40,074 nt of DNA. Source: an uncultured Methylococcaceae bacterium. Lineage in GTDB: Bacteria; Pseudomonadota; Gammaproteobacteria; Methylococcales; Methylomonadaceae. A program made the position numbers and the translations under genes. The DNA lies in NCBI GenBank assembly GCA_903839855.1, contig CAIMEB010000259.1:1-40074 (forward strand). Direction: 5' to 3'. Of the stretch, positions 9,740 to 18,640 are shown one piece after another. The notes beneath the pieces were generated by a model, which was not told the origin of the DNA, did no database searches, and worked only from the letters and a program-made list of their open reading frames with translations. How positions within the stretch are numbered: position 1 is the first letter of the stretch; the number at the start of each line of letters is the position of its first letter.

Positions 9740-9795
9740 CCCCCCGTTTTTATAGGATGCGCTTCACTATCGTTCAGCACATCCTAATAGGGGGT
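9740..9795. repeat. Extragenic palindrome (REP-like) downstream of glnN
   Basis: A long imperfect hairpin. An outer C-run (9740-9745) faces a G-run (9790-9794), and an inner TAGGATGCGCT (9753-9763) faces AGCACATCCTA (9776-9786) with one C/A mismatch. The GGATG-GCGCTTC pattern looks like the extragenic palindromes associated with REP-type transposases in proteobacteria. It may also act as the glnN transcription terminator. No second copy was noticed in this window. Confidence 0.55.
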
Positions 9796-9834
9796 ATTAA
9801 TAAGGTAGTTTTTGATACCTTGAAGAGCGTTAAT

Positions 9835-10191
9835 GATATCAATAAGTCTGCTTTTAGTATTAAATCCGGGGTTTTAGATATCTAAAAGTCTCTTATTGAT
9901 ATCTAAAAGTCTCTTATTGATATCTAAAAGCCCCTTATTGATATCTAAAGGTCCCTTATTGATATCTAAAAGTCCCTTATTGATATCTAAAAGCCCCTTA
10001 TTGATATCTAAAAGCCCCTTATTGATATATAAAAGCCCCTTATTGATATCTAAAAGTCTCTTATTGATATCTAAAAGCCCCTTATTGATATATAAAAGTC
10101 TCTTATTGATATATAAAAGTCTCTTATTGATATATAAAAGTCTCTTATTGATATATAAAAGTCTCTTATTGATATCTATAAGTCCCTTATT
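9835..10191. repeat. 21-bp tandem repeat array, 17 units
   Basis: Fifteen consecutive units of exactly 21 bp run from 9877 to 10191. Each is GATATCTAAAAG followed by a pyrimidine-rich segment ending CTTATT. Two more degenerate units at 9835-9855 and 9856-9876 keep the 21-bp register. Variation is limited to a few positions: TCTAAAAG versus TATAAAAG, and GTCTC, GTCCC or GCCCC. There are no spacers, so this is not a CRISPR array. The period equals two helical turns, so the GATATC and A4 blocks fall on the same DNA face. Because 21 is divisible by 3, open frames cross it on both strands (ISKSPLL-type and NKRLLDI-type heptads), but neither has a convincing start or context. The role is unknown: a protein-binding array, a bending element or a simple VNTR. 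Confidence 0.9.
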
Positions 10192-10240
10192 AACTGGGGT
10201 CGCAGTAAACTTAAATATAACTTAGGTAAAGTACTCACTG

Positions 10241-10360
10241 ATGGTCGATTACCGCCAAAATTACCCATCGTACCTTATTAACGGCGCCCAACGCTGGACA
10301 GCCGTTACTGATGCAAAAAAGCTACTTAGTGGTGCCTCTATAATTTCTTTTACGGTTTGA
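10241..10360 (+). CDS. Possible short ORF or remnant overlapping the pcnB 3' end
   Basis: An ATG frame of 39 codons (starting MVDYRQNYPSYLINGAQRW) runs into the antisense of the last 39 bases of pcnB. The composition looks protein-like, and the neighbouring frame just upstream also reads sensibly (KLKYNLGKVLTDGRLPPK), which suggests a decayed gene. I do not recognise a family, and it may be chance. Confidence 0.15.
   Translation: MVDYRQNYPSYLINGAQRWTAVTDAKKLLSGASIISFTV
10279..10317. terminator. Hairpin at the pcnB 3' end
   Basis: TAACGGC (10279-10285) pairs with GCCGTTA (10311-10317), with an inner CCCA/TGG pairing. It starts just beyond the minus-strand pcnB stop. It lacks a clear T tract, so it may be a transcript-stabilising hairpin instead of an intrinsic terminator. 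Confidence 0.35.
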
Positions 10361-11731
10361 TTTACCTCCTGAGGCTTTACGCGGTGGCTGAGTCATTTTT
10401 CTTTGTTCATTTTCATTGGCATCCTGATACTTTGTCCACCACTTTGCCACTTCAGGATCGACCCCACCAGTCTCTGCCCGCAACAAAAGGAAATCATAAG
10501 CAGCCCTAAAGCGAGGATGCGTCAATAAACGACTCGGCTTTGAACCAAAACGAGCATTAAATTTTGGCTGTAAACTCCAAACCTCACGCATCGCCAACGT
10601 AATATGGCGTGGTAAAGCGGTACTTTTAACCTGGATTGAAATCACTTCGTTGGCTGCATCCTGGTAAGCCATAAATTCAGCCAGACCTCGGGTCATTTTT
10701 TCTCTGGCTCTGACTTGTACTGACTCCCAAAGAAAAACTGCAAATAAAAAGTAAGCAGTAACTGTTTTACCCTCCGCAATTCTGTTGTCAGAATTCTCTA
10801 AGGCTTTTATAAGGAGAAGGCGTGGGAACCCTTCTTCTTCAACTGATAAACAATTTTCTGTTGACGGAAACAATATTTGAAACAAACCGTAATGTCTTAG
10901 CATTTCAAATGTTTGTAAGGCATAACCCGACAAAAACAACTTTAAAGACTCATCATACAAGCGTGCAGACGGAATACTGGATAATAAATCGGCAACCTTG
11001 TGCATGGGTTTTTCACAATCAGGATGCAATCTAAAACCCAGTTTAACGGAAAAACGAACCGCCCTCAACATCCGCACAGGATCTTCACGAAAGCGCGTTT
11101 CCGGATCGCCAATAAGCCTTAATGTTGCCGCCTGATGGTCTTCCATACCCGAAACATAATCAACAACTGAAAAGTCTTTGATATTGTAATAAAGCGCATT
11201 CACGGTAAAATCTCTACGCCACACATCTTCCTCGATGGTGCCGTAAACATTATCACGCAACAACCGGCCTTCCTTGTTAAGAAACTGTTTATCCTGCTGA
11301 TTCTCGGCTGCACCTCTAAAAGTCGCCACCTCAATGACTTCTCGTCCAAAATAAACATGTGCCAAGCGGAATCTACGACCAATTAAGCGGCAATTACGGA
11401 ACACTCTTTTAATTTGCTCGGGATCAGCATTCGTTACAACATCAAAATCTTTTGGCTCACGCCCTAGCAATAAATCACGCACACACCCACCCACCAGGTA
11501 AGCGCTGAACCCTTCTTTTTGTAGCTTGTACAATACCTTAAGCGCATTCTCGCTAATTTGAGAGCGCGAAATAGTATGCTCAGAACGCGCGTAAACCCTA
11601 ACTTGCGTTAAGACGGGTTCAGCTTCGTTTTTAGCTGAGCTAATGAGTTTTTTAAAAAAATTTAAAATGGCAGTTAACCTTGTCTGTTTTATTTGTGGTA
11701 ATGATATCATTTGATAGATTGTATCCAACAA
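10322..11731 (-). CDS. pcnB: Poly(A) polymerase I
   Basis: Adds 3' poly(A) tails to RNA and marks it for degradation. Seen: up to 469 residues. The class II nucleotidyltransferase head has GG at 81-82, VRDLLLG and the catalytic DFD at 95-97, followed by RRDFTVNALYYN, DPETRFREDPVRMLRAVRF and a basic C terminus with RKRNYRG-type RNA-binding character. The stretch HTISRSQISENALKVLYKL just before the catalytic head separates bacterial PAP from CCA-adding enzymes. The longest frame starts at a TTG at 11731. An ATG at 11710 removes seven residues, and neither has a clear ribosome site. The expected partner folK (frequent next to pcnB) is absent downstream, where the repeat array lies instead. Confidence 0.92.
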   Translation of the reverse strand: MLDTIYQMISLPQIKQTRLTAILNFFKKLISSAKNEAEPVLTQVRVYARSEHTISRSQISENALKVLYKLQKEGFSAYLVGGCVRDLLLGREPKDFDVVTNADPEQIKRVFRNCRLIGRRFRLAHVYFGREVIEVATFRGAAENQQDKQFLNKEGRLLRDNVYGTIEEDVWRRDFTVNALYYNIKDFSVVDYVSGMEDHQAATLRLIGDPETRFREDPVRMLRAVRFSVKLGFRLHPDCEKPMHKVADLLSSIPSARLYDESLKLFLSGYALQTFEMLRHYGLFQILFPSTENCLSVEEEGFPRLLLIKALENSDNRIAEGKTVTAYFLFAVFLWESVQVRAREKMTRGLAEFMAYQDAANEVISIQVKSTALPRHITLAMREVWSLQPKFNARFGSKPSRLLTHPRFRAAYDFLLLRAETGGVDPEVAKWWTKYQDANENEQRKMTQPPRKASGGKSNRKRNYRGTTK

Positions 11732-11887
11732 TCAATCTTCTTTTTTTTACATTCCCCTGTTGATTATAGTAAAATCATCTCACTGATTTTTACAAGTACA
11801 CATTTTACATTTATACTAATGCATAAAGGTCAGGCAACTACTTTTTAAAGACTCGCACTGTAATTTTACGTAATTGACGGGATTGTT

Positions 11888-12067
11888 ATGTTCAAAAATA
11901 TTTTAAATGGCTTCATTGACCATCCTATATTCACCAGCGTCTTTATAGCTGATTTCGGCATTCTTTTGTTTCATAGACCGCCTTTCATATTCTCCCTGCT
12001 CATGCTGGGTGCATTAATGGGTATGTGTATGTATTTTGGTCAAAAATTAGCTTTGTTTAAAATCTAA
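11888..12067 (+). CDS. Small hypothetical membrane protein (59 aa)
   Basis: 59 codons from ATG, with GGGA about 6 bases upstream. The translation has two hydrophobic stretches (about residues 13-28 and 30-50, including IFSLLMLGALMGMCMYFG), so probably two membrane spans. The stop codon directly abuts the TTG start of the RDD gene, suggesting translational coupling. I do not recognise the family. Divergent from pcnB. Confidence 0.6.
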   Translation: MFKNILNGFIDHPIFTSVFIADFGILLFHRPPFIFSLLMLGALMGMCMYFGQKLALFKI

Positions 12068-12529
12068 TTGCCTAATCATTCAAAAACAATAAAATCAGGT
12101 CAAGAGACCCTCTCTGCGCCTGGTTTTTTGCACCGTTTAGCCGCACAAATTTACGATATCTTTCTGCTGGTTGCCGTTTTGTTTCTGGCAACAGCGCTAT
12201 TGCTTCCACTCACTGATGGTGCCCCTGTCAGTGAGCAACGGTTATTACTTTACCAAATTTACCTAGCCGCTATCAGCTTTCTATTCTACGGCTGGTTTTG
12301 GACGCATGGAGGACAAACCTTGGGCTTACGCGCCTGGAAAATAAAAGTATTGACTCTAAACCAAAAGCCGATAAGCTGGAGGCAAGCCTTATTACGGTTT
12401 ATAACGGCGATTATTTCTTTGGCATTCTTAGGGTTAGGATTTCTATGGATTTTTATGAATAAAAATCGCTACAGCTGGCACGATTATCTGTCGAAAACCG
12501 CTTTGTTTTCCGAAGCACCCAAAAAGTAG
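12068..12529 (+). CDS. RDD family membrane protein
   Basis: Seen: 153 residues with three hydrophobic helices. The first is preceded by APGFLHRLAAQIYD, the Arg/Asp-containing signature of RDD proteins. Next comes the conserved GQTLGLRAWKIKV loop, and near the end the WHDYLSKTAL motif. The function of these inner-membrane proteins is mostly unknown; some have been linked to ion exchange. The only in-frame start is a TTG immediately after the stop of the 59-aa membrane protein, so translation is probably coupled to it. The two may act together. Confidence 0.8.
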   Translation: MPNHSKTIKSGQETLSAPGFLHRLAAQIYDIFLLVAVLFLATALLLPLTDGAPVSEQRLLLYQIYLAAISFLFYGWFWTHGGQTLGLRAWKIKVLTLNQKPISWRQALLRFITAIISLAFLGLGFLWIFMNKNRYSWHDYLSKTALFSEAPKK

Positions 12530-12620
12530 TACACAACAAACGCCAACTTCAACTATTTTTCATGGTCATCCAACCAGACGCTTGCATTACAGAGCATAGG
12601 AACGTAGCCATCACTAAATA

Positions 12621-14669
12621 ATGAGCATTATGACAAACCCTTTATTAAGCAATAGCACACTCCCACTGTTTTCCCAAATAAATCCAGAACACATTGAACC
12701 GGCGATAATTCAGTTATTAGATAATGCCCGTACCGTTGTTCATCAACAACTAGAGGCTACCACTGCATACACCTGGGAAAACCTGATTGAACCTATAGAA
12801 AACGCTGAAGACCAACTCAACAAGGCCTGGTCACCCGTTAGCCATATAAACTCTGTCGTCAATTCAGACGAACTTCGGCAAGCCTATAATGCTTGTCTAC
12901 CCAAACTCAGTGAATATGCAACAGAAATGGGGCAGAATGAACGCCTGTTTAATGCCTATCAAGTGATTGCAAACAGTGGTGAATTTGAAGGATTAGATCG
13001 CGCCCAGAAGAAAATAATTGAAAATGCTCTCAGAGACTTCAAACTGTCGGGTGTCGATCTTGATAGCGAAAGGAAGCAGCGTTACAAAGAAATCAATCAA
13101 GAATTGTCTCGCCTGACCAGCAACTATGAAGAAAACCTGCTTGATGCCACCAATGCATGGAGCAAGCATATTACCAATATCCTGGATCTTTCTGGGTTAC
13201 CTGATTCTGCTCTGGCTCAAGCTAAGCAAAGCGCAGAAATACAAAACAAAGAAGGCTGGTTAATCACCCTCCAGTTTCCGTCTTATCAAGCGGTGATGAC
13301 TTATGCAGATGACCGCGAATTAAGACGTGAACATTACGAAGCTTTTTCAACCCGCGCTTCAGATCAAGGCCCTAAAAATCCGCAATGGGATAACACTGAC
13401 AATATGGAAGCCATTTTAGCCTTGCGTCATGAGAAGGCTAGATTATTGGGGTTCAATAACTACGCAGAACTGTCTCTTGCCAGAAAAATGGCAGAAAAGC
13501 CTGCCGATGTCGTACATTTTCTTGAAGACTTAGCCGACCGCTCTTGGCGTCAAGCCCGGAAAGATCTTGCTGAGTTACAAGAATTTGCCAAACAACACTA
13601 CGGCATTAAAGACCTTCAATCTTGGGATTTGGGTTATTACTCAGAAAAGATGCGCCAACACTTTTATCAACTCTCCCAAGAAGAAGTTAAAGCCTATTTC
13701 CCTATCACTCGAGTATTACCCGGGCTTTTTTCTATTGTGCAAAAGTTGTACGGTTTGGAGATTTCTGAAATTACTGATTTTGATACTTGGCATTCTGATG
13801 TGCGATTTTTCCAGATACACGATTCCACTGGACAATTGCGTGGTCAATTTTATTTTGATCTTTATGCCCGTGCGAAGAAACGGGGTGGTGCATGGATGGA
13901 TGATTGCCAGGGCCGCAAAAAATTCGACAACAAAATTCAGACGCCTGTTGCTTACTTAACCTGTAACTTCACGCCACCTACCGGAGACACCCCTTCACTG
14001 TTAACTCATGATGACGTCACAACATTGTTTCATGAGTTCGGACACGGATTACAACACATGCTCACCGTCGTTGACCATTTAGGCGTTTCAGGTATTAATG
14101 GCGTTGAGTGGGATGCTGTTGAGTTACCCAGCCAATTCATGGAAAACTGGTGTTGGGAACAAGAAGCACTGGCTCTTATTTCAGGGCATTACCAAACCGG
14201 AGAAGTATTACCTGAATCATTATTTAACAAAATGTTGGCGGCGAAAAACTTTCAAGCAGGTATGATTATGGTCAGACAGCTTGAATTTAGCCTCTTTGAT
14301 TTCAAAATCCATCAAGATTACAATCCTGTGCAAGGCGGTCGCATCTACGAAACTTTGAATCAGGTCAGAAACCAAGTCGCTGTTGTTCAACCACCCAAGT
14401 TTAACCGCTTTGCACATAGCTTTTCCCACATTTTTGCGGGCGGTTATGCGGCAGGCTATTACAGCTATAAATGGGCAGAAGTCTTATCCAGTGACGCCTT
14501 TTCTTTATTCGAAGAAAAAGGGATTTTCGATCAAGAAACCGGGCATTCATTTTTAACCAACATCCTTGAGCAAGGAGGCACTGAAAATGCCATGGATCTT
14601 TTCATCAAATTCAGAGGCCGTAAGCCCAGTATCGACGCCCTACTCAGACACAATGGCATCGCTGCATGA
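12621..14669 (+). CDS. prlC: Oligopeptidase A (M3 zinc metallopeptidase)
   Basis: Cytoplasmic M3 peptidase that degrades short peptides, including cleaved signal peptides. Seen: 682 residues, the family's normal length. HEFGH at about residues 471-475 supplies two zinc ligands and the catalytic Glu, and the downstream [10 protein letters not shown] motif around residue 501 carries the third ligand. The end, [25 protein letters not shown], is the standard M3A C terminus. A second ATG three codons in (12630) could be the true start; neither has a strong ribosome site. It overlaps ubiD by 4 bases (ATGA), so the two are translated from one message. Confidence 0.95.
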   Translation: MSIMTNPLLSNSTLPLFSQINPEHIEPAIIQLLDNARTVVHQQLEATTAYTWENLIEPIENAEDQLNKAWSPVSHINSVVNSDELRQAYNACLPKLSEYATEMGQNERLFNAYQVIANSGEFEGLDRAQKKIIENALRDFKLSGVDLDSERKQRYKEINQELSRLTSNYEENLLDATNAWSKHITNILDLSGLPDSALAQAKQSAEIQNKEGWLITLQFPSYQAVMTYADDRELRREHYEAFSTRASDQGPKNPQWDNTDNMEAILALRHEKARLLGFNNYAELSLARKMAEKPADVVHFLEDLADRSWRQARKDLAELQEFAKQHYGIKDLQSWDLGYYSEKMRQHFYQLSQEEVKAYFPITRVLPGLFSIVQKLYGLEISEITDFDTWHSDVRFFQIHDSTGQLRGQFYFDLYARAKKRGGAWMDDCQGRKKFDNKIQTPVAYLTCNFTPPTGDTPSLLTHDDVTTLFHEFGHGLQHMLTVVDHLGVSGINGVEWDAVELPSQFMENWCWEQEALALISGHYQTGEVLPESLFNKMLAAKNFQAGMIMVRQLEFSLFDFKIHQDYNPVQGGRIYETLNQVRNQVAVVQPPKFNRFAHSFSHIFAGGYAAGYYSYKWAEVLSSDAFSLFEEKGIFDQETGHSFLTNILEQGGTENAMDLFIKFRGRKPSIDALLRHNGIAA

Positions 14670-16126
14670 ATTACCACGACCTACGTGACTTTATAAAGCA
14701 ACTTGAAAAACTGGGAGAACTCAAGCGAATTACTGTTTCCATTGATCCCTACCTGGAAATGACCGAAATCTGTAACCGCACTTTAAGACAAGGTGGCCCA
14801 GCGTTACTGTTTGAAAACCCCATTGGTTACAATATTCCGGTATTGGGAAATTTATTTGGTACGCCACGCCGTGTCGCCATGGGCATGGGCGCCGAATCAG
14901 TGACCGAATTACGCGGCATTGGTCAACTACTGGCAGCCTTAAAGGAGCCAGAACCGCCCAAAGGGATGAAGGATGCCTGGGAAAAATTCCCAATCTACAA
15001 GCAAGTATTGAATATGGCGCCAAAAGTAGTTTCATCACCGCCCTGCCAGGAATTAATCAGGCAGGGAGATGAAATTGATTTAAGCGTCTATCCTGTTCAA
15101 ACCTGCTGGCCTGATGATGCTGCACCTTTAATTACCTGGCCGCTTGTGATCACCCGTGGCCCTAATAAGCCTAGGCAAAACTTAGGCATTTATCGGATGC
15201 AAGTGATTGCCAAAAACAAAGTCATCATGCGCTGGCTGGCACATCGTGGTGGCGCACTGGATTTTAAAGAGTTTCAGGCAACTAATCCTGGCAAACCCTT
15301 CCCTGTTTCAGTGGCGCTAGGCGCTGATCCTGCTACTATTTTAGCGGCAGTAACCCCCGTTCCAGACTCACTATCAGAATACGCCTTCGCGGGCCTATTA
15401 CGTGGCAGTAAAACGGAAGTTGCCAAATCCATACTGAATGACTTACAAGTACCGGCTAGCGCAGAAATTGTCCTGGAAGGCTTTATTTATCCCGGTGAAT
15501 TTGCAGCGGAAGGGCCCTATGGCGATCACACCGGCTATTACAATGAAGTAGCCGACTTTCCAGTCTTTACTATCGAAACGATAACCCAGCGTCAGGCACC
15601 CATTTATCACAGCACTTTTACCGGCAGACCACCTGATGAACCGGCTATTTTAGGTGTCGCACTTAATGAAGTCTTCGTACCGATCTTGCAGAAGCAATTC
15701 CCTGAAATTATTGACTTTTACTTACCTCCAGAAGGCTGCTCTTACCGAATGGCAGTCATAAGTATGAAAAAGCAATATGCCGGACATGCTAAACGTGTAA
15801 TGCTTGGAACCTGGTCATTTTTACGGCAATTCATGTACACAAAGTTTGTTATTGTCGTTGATGATGATATTAATGTACGAGACTGGCAAGACGTTATCTG
15901 GGCAATGACCACCCGAATGGATCCCGCCAGGGATTTAACTATTCTAGAAAACACCCCGATTGATTATCTTGATTTTGCGTCGCCGGTTTCTGGATTGGGT
16001 TCTAAAGTAGGTTTTGATGCTACGAATAAATGGCCGGGGGAAACCAATCGGGAATGGGGCAGAACCATTGTCATGTCGCCGGATGTTATCAAGCGAGTTG
16101 ATGACATTTGGGATACTTTGTTCTGA
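14666..16126 (+). CDS. ubiD: 4-hydroxy-3-polyprenylbenzoate decarboxylase
   Basis: Decarboxylates the polyprenyl-hydroxybenzoate intermediate of ubiquinone synthesis, using prenylated FMN made by UbiX. Seen: 486 residues, the expected length. The N terminus reads [22 protein letters not shown], followed by the cofactor-site segments [20 protein letters not shown] and [18 protein letters not shown] and the late [18 protein letters not shown] segment. The start overlaps the prlC stop (ATGA), indicating translational coupling. No ubiX is in the window. Confidence 0.95.
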   Translation: MNYHDLRDFIKQLEKLGELKRITVSIDPYLEMTEICNRTLRQGGPALLFENPIGYNIPVLGNLFGTPRRVAMGMGAESVTELRGIGQLLAALKEPEPPKGMKDAWEKFPIYKQVLNMAPKVVSSPPCQELIRQGDEIDLSVYPVQTCWPDDAAPLITWPLVITRGPNKPRQNLGIYRMQVIAKNKVIMRWLAHRGGALDFKEFQATNPGKPFPVSVALGADPATILAAVTPVPDSLSEYAFAGLLRGSKTEVAKSILNDLQVPASAEIVLEGFIYPGEFAAEGPYGDHTGYYNEVADFPVFTIETITQRQAPIYHSTFTGRPPDEPAILGVALNEVFVPILQKQFPEIIDFYLPPEGCSYRMAVISMKKQYAGHAKRVMLGTWSFLRQFMYTKFVIVVDDDINVRDWQDVIWAMTTRMDPARDLTILENTPIDYLDFASPVSGLGSKVGFDATNKWPGETNREWGRTIVMSPDVIKRVDDIWDTLF

Positions 16127-16429
16127 AACTTGGGTAGCCTCTGCAAATCAATGCAAACAACAGAGGCAAAACCTACTACAATCTAGGTAAAAGTCAACTG
16201 AAAAGTCCGGTTTTATCGCAACCGAATGTGAATTGAGTCCGAACACTTCGGAACTTACGCCACCCGATTCCCATTTTTTAGACAAACTGAGTCAGAGAAA
16301 TGATTTAATTGCGATGAGGTCTCAATAAATTCGCATTTTAACGGCTCGGTTTCGTAATAGTGAGGGTCAAGTATATATACTCCCCCGTTTAAGCGGTTCA
16401 CTTTATTGATGCTGTAGTCTTAGTCATAA
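16127..16429. other. Intergenic region between ubiD and the aldolase remnant
   Basis: About 300 bases with no credible reading frame or RNA gene. A short hairpin (TCCGAACACTTCGGA, about 16229-16243) is the only structure seen. The converging arrangement and the decayed aldolase end to its right suggest a degraded segment. Confidence 0.4.
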
Positions 16430-16540
16430 TTACCCCAACAGCGATACAAACCGATCAACTTGATCTACCTCAGTCGCAAAACTGGTCACCAATCGAACTA
16501 ACACTTCTTGATCATTAACCAAACCAGTTATCGGAAGCGA
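16430..16540 (-). pseudogene. 3' remnant of a threonine-aldolase-like gene
   Basis: The minus strand reads ITGLVNDQEVLVRLVTSFAT followed by a short Asp/Val-rich helix and FVSLLG, then a stop. RLVTSFAT plus a VDRF-type ending is the C-terminal signature of low-specificity L-threonine aldolases (LtaE, PLP beta-eliminating lyases). Upstream sequence breaks into stops and frame changes (YEFRF in a neighbouring frame), so only about 35 codons survive. No promoter or start. A dead gene fragment is the likeliest reading; the assignment rests on motif memory. Confidence 0.5.
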
Positions 16541-16624
16541 AATTCATAATATTATCCAATTAATCATGGGTTATGTGAGGCCGTCCGTCACATTCATTAA
16601 GTCATGTTTCCGCTTCCTGAATCG

Positions 16625-16948
16625 TTACACCGAAAAGCTTTCTCCACATCCACACGTCCCCTTTACATTGGGATTGTTGAATTTAAACGCTTCATTAAGT
16701 CCTTCTTTTCTAAAGTCCAATTCTATGCCATCAACGAATTCTATATCGTTTTTGGCTATGATGACTTTAACGTCGAACTTTTCAAATACGGTATCATCTT
16801 CATTCAGTGTATCAGCATAATCTAATACATAAGCATAGCCTGAACAACCCGATTTCTTAACGCCTAATTTTAAGCCAACGCCTTTACCCCGTTTTTCTAA
16901 CTGTTTTTTGATTTGACGTGCTGCATTTTCTGTTAATGAGACGGACAT
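16625..16948 (-). CDS. iscA: Iron-sulfur cluster assembly protein IscA
   Basis: A-type carrier that passes Fe-S clusters to apoproteins. Seen: 107 residues, the normal IscA length, with the three conserved cysteines: one in [16 protein letters not shown] and two in the terminal [11 protein letters not shown]. HesB/IscA residues such as [19 protein letters not shown] are intact. It is the last gene of the iscR-cysteine desulfurase-iscA cluster, 9 bases after the desulfurase stop. The usual neighbours iscU, hscB, hscA and fdx do not follow. Confidence 0.9.
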   Translation of the reverse strand: MSVSLTENAARQIKKQLEKRGKGVGLKLGVKKSGCSGYAYVLDYADTLNEDDTVFEKFDVKVIIAKNDIEFVDGIELDFRKEGLNEAFKFNNPNVKGTCGCGESFSV

Positions 16949-16957
16949 AACACTCTC

Positions 16958-18067
16958 TTATAATGGATTAACTAGGATTTTTAGTTGTTTAATAAATTCA
17001 ATAACGTCTGTTTTTGTCGTATGTATGCCTAAGCTAATACGGATGGCACTTTTAGCAAGGCTTTCATCTATTTTCATGGCACCCAGAACAGGACTAACGT
17101 TTTCTGAGCCACTGGCGCAGGCAGAACCGCTAGACACCGCAAAGCCTTTTTTATCCAGTTTCATTAATAACATTTCACCATCAATGCCAGGCATACCAAA
17201 CTGAGTGGTATTGGGTAATCTCGTTACTTGTTGAGCAAAGATGGTCAAATTAGGCACGGTCATTAAGTCTGTTTCAAGAAGCTTCTTTAAACTTTCCAAG
17301 TGTTCAATTCGCTGGCTAAGTTCATTTTTGGCAAGTTCTGCAGCTTTTCCAAAACCGACTATCGCAGCTACATTTTCAGTGCCCGCCCTAAAACCCTGTT
17401 CCTGACCTCCACCCAATAGCACAGGCGTTATGGGTGTGTTTTTATCAAATATCAAGGCACCGCAACCTTTAGGTCCATAGATTTTGTGACTGGAAAGTGA
17501 CATTAAATGCACGCCCAGTTGCCGAAACGACAGCGGAATCTTCCCCAAAGCTTGTACGGCATCTGTATGCACAATCACCTTACGTTCTTTTAAGATCTGA
17601 GTAAATGACGCTATATCCTGAATAGCGCCGGTTTCGTTGTTTGCCAACATGATTGAAACCAGGTCGGGTCTGTTTTTAATGGCTGTATAAATCGCAAGCG
17701 AAGTAATGACGCCATTGTTATCAACGTCGATTAAATCCAAGAAGTTACCCGTGTTTTTCAGGCGAACTGCTGGCTCGGTAATAGAGGGATGCTCTATAAC
17801 CGAAATAGCCAGTCTTCCCTGACGAGGCAATGAAGCTAATGCTAAATGATTAGCTTCAGTACCGCCACTGGTAAAGATAACGTGTGAGGGAGGCGCATCA
17901 ACTAACGCAGCAACTTGTTCACGCGCAGTATTAATAGCGCTATGAGCAATTCTGCCAGACCGATACAACGAGGAAGGATTGCCATAAAAGTCCTTTAAAA
18001 AAGGTAGCATTGCTTCTAGAACGTTAACATCGATAGGGGTAGTTGCATTGTAATCAAGGTAGGTCAT
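16958..18067 (-). CDS. Cysteine desulfurase (IscS/NifS family)
   Basis: PLP enzyme that removes sulfur from cysteine as an enzyme-bound persulfide for Fe-S clusters and thiolation. Seen: 369 residues with the start MTYLDYNATTP, the PLP-stacking His93 in IEHP, the Schiff-base lysine Lys195 in SSHKIYGPKG, and the mobile persulfide loop SSGSACASGS with Cys317. It is shorter than housekeeping IscS (about 404) and lacks its C-terminal extension, which contacts IscU in known structures. This places it nearer NifS-type or short class I desulfurases. It follows iscR by 13 bases and precedes iscA by 9 bases, in one operon. I leave the symbol blank because IscS versus NifS-like cannot be decided by eye. 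Confidence 0.9.
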   Translation of the reverse strand: MTYLDYNATTPIDVNVLEAMLPFLKDFYGNPSSLYRSGRIAHSAINTAREQVAALVDAPPSHVIFTSGGTEANHLALASLPRQGRLAISVIEHPSITEPAVRLKNTGNFLDLIDVDNNGVITSLAIYTAIKNRPDLVSIMLANNETGAIQDIASFTQILKERKVIVHTDAVQALGKIPLSFRQLGVHLMSLSSHKIYGPKGCGALIFDKNTPITPVLLGGGQEQGFRAGTENVAAIVGFGKAAELAKNELSQRIEHLESLKKLLETDLMTVPNLTIFAQQVTRLPNTTQFGMPGIDGEMLLMKLDKKGFAVSSGSACASGSENVSPVLGAMKIDESLAKSAIRISLGIHTTKTDVIEFIKQLKILVNPL

Positions 18068-18080
18068 TCAACTTATTTTA

Positions 18081-18572
18081 TCAAATCGCTTTGTTTATTA
18101 AATCGCTAGCCCGTTGTATTTCGTTCACTGAAATGCTGCTTTCTTCGAGTCTTTTGACCGTTTCCTGGGATTGGTGTTTTTCAAGTAACTGGCCTAAGGT
18201 TATGCCTTTTAGATAAGTTCTGATTTGATCACTTAAGCCCAGCCAAAGATCATGCGTTAAGCAGGCCTTTTCATTTTGGCAATTGCCTTCACCGCCGCAT
18301 TTGGTTGCGTCAATCGGTTCATCGACTGCAGCAATAATATCGGCAATATTGATGTTATGGGCTTCACCTGCGAGTGTATAGCCTCCACCCGGGCCACGAA
18401 TACCTTTTACCATGTTTGCACGACGTAAGCGTGCAAATAACTGTTCAAGGTAAGACAGCGAGATCGTTTGTCTGGTCGCGATATCCGTTAAAGTGACGGG
18501 TTTTAGTTGACTGTAAAATGCTAAGTCAAGCATGGCTGTTACTGCGTAACGGCCTTTTGTAGTTAAACGCAT
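18081..18572 (-). CDS. iscR: Fe-S cluster regulator IscR
   Basis: Rrf2-family repressor that senses Fe-S status through a [2Fe-2S] cluster and represses the isc operon. Seen: 163 residues from MRLTTKGRYAVTAMLDLA. An ATG four codons upstream (18584) is possible, but the start at 18572 puts the ligands at Cys92, Cys98, Cys104 and His107, the Escherichia coli numbering, and has GGA just before it. The winged-helix region (ISLSYLEQLFARLRRANMVK) is intact. The promoter carries an IscR-type site overlapping the -35 box, so autorepression is expected. First gene of the cluster. Confidence 0.93.
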   Translation of the reverse strand: MRLTTKGRYAVTAMLDLAFYSQLKPVTLTDIATRQTISLSYLEQLFARLRRANMVKGIRGPGGGYTLAGEAHNINIADIIAAVDEPIDATKCGGEGNCQNEKACLTHDLWLGLSDQIRTYLKGITLGQLLEKHQSQETVKRLEESSISVNEIQRASDLINKAI

Positions 18573-18608
18573 GAAATTATCCATCAGAAAAATAAGTATA
18601 TTAGCACA

Positions 18609-18636
18609 AATATACTTAACCTACCAAAATAGTCAA
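18609..18636 (-). promoter_or_regulatory. Sigma-70 promoter of iscR
   Basis: On the minus strand TTGACT (18631-18636) and TATATT (18609-18614) are separated by 16 bases. They lie about 37 bases before the iscR start, within the gap after trmJ. Confidence 0.6.
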
Positions 18637-18640
18637 CTAT
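18616..18640. promoter_or_regulatory. IscR type 1 binding site
   Basis: A 25-bp site. The half TAGTCAACTAT (18630-18640) matches the type 1 consensus half at all 11 positions, and TTAACCTACCA (18616-18626) matches the opposite half at 7 of 11, with an AAA centre. It covers the -35 box of the predicted iscR promoter and overlaps the trmJ stop codon. This fits feedback repression by [2Fe-2S]-IscR. Confidence 0.65.

Noticed and set aside
9835-10191. CRISPR array
   Set aside because: Units are contiguous with no unique spacers, and no cas genes are present.
9896-10225. Plus-strand frame of 109 codons made of ISKSPLL-type heptads
   Set aside because: It starts at a TTG inside the 21-bp repeat array and exists only because the unit length is divisible by three. 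The minus strand is open over the same units too. No ribosome site or protein family.
13567-13959. Frame of 130 codons inside prlC
   Set aside because: An alternative frame of a strongly conserved peptidase gene.
16566-16825. Two plus-strand frames opposite iscA
   Set aside because: Antisense shadows of a conserved gene with low-complexity Ser/Phe translation.
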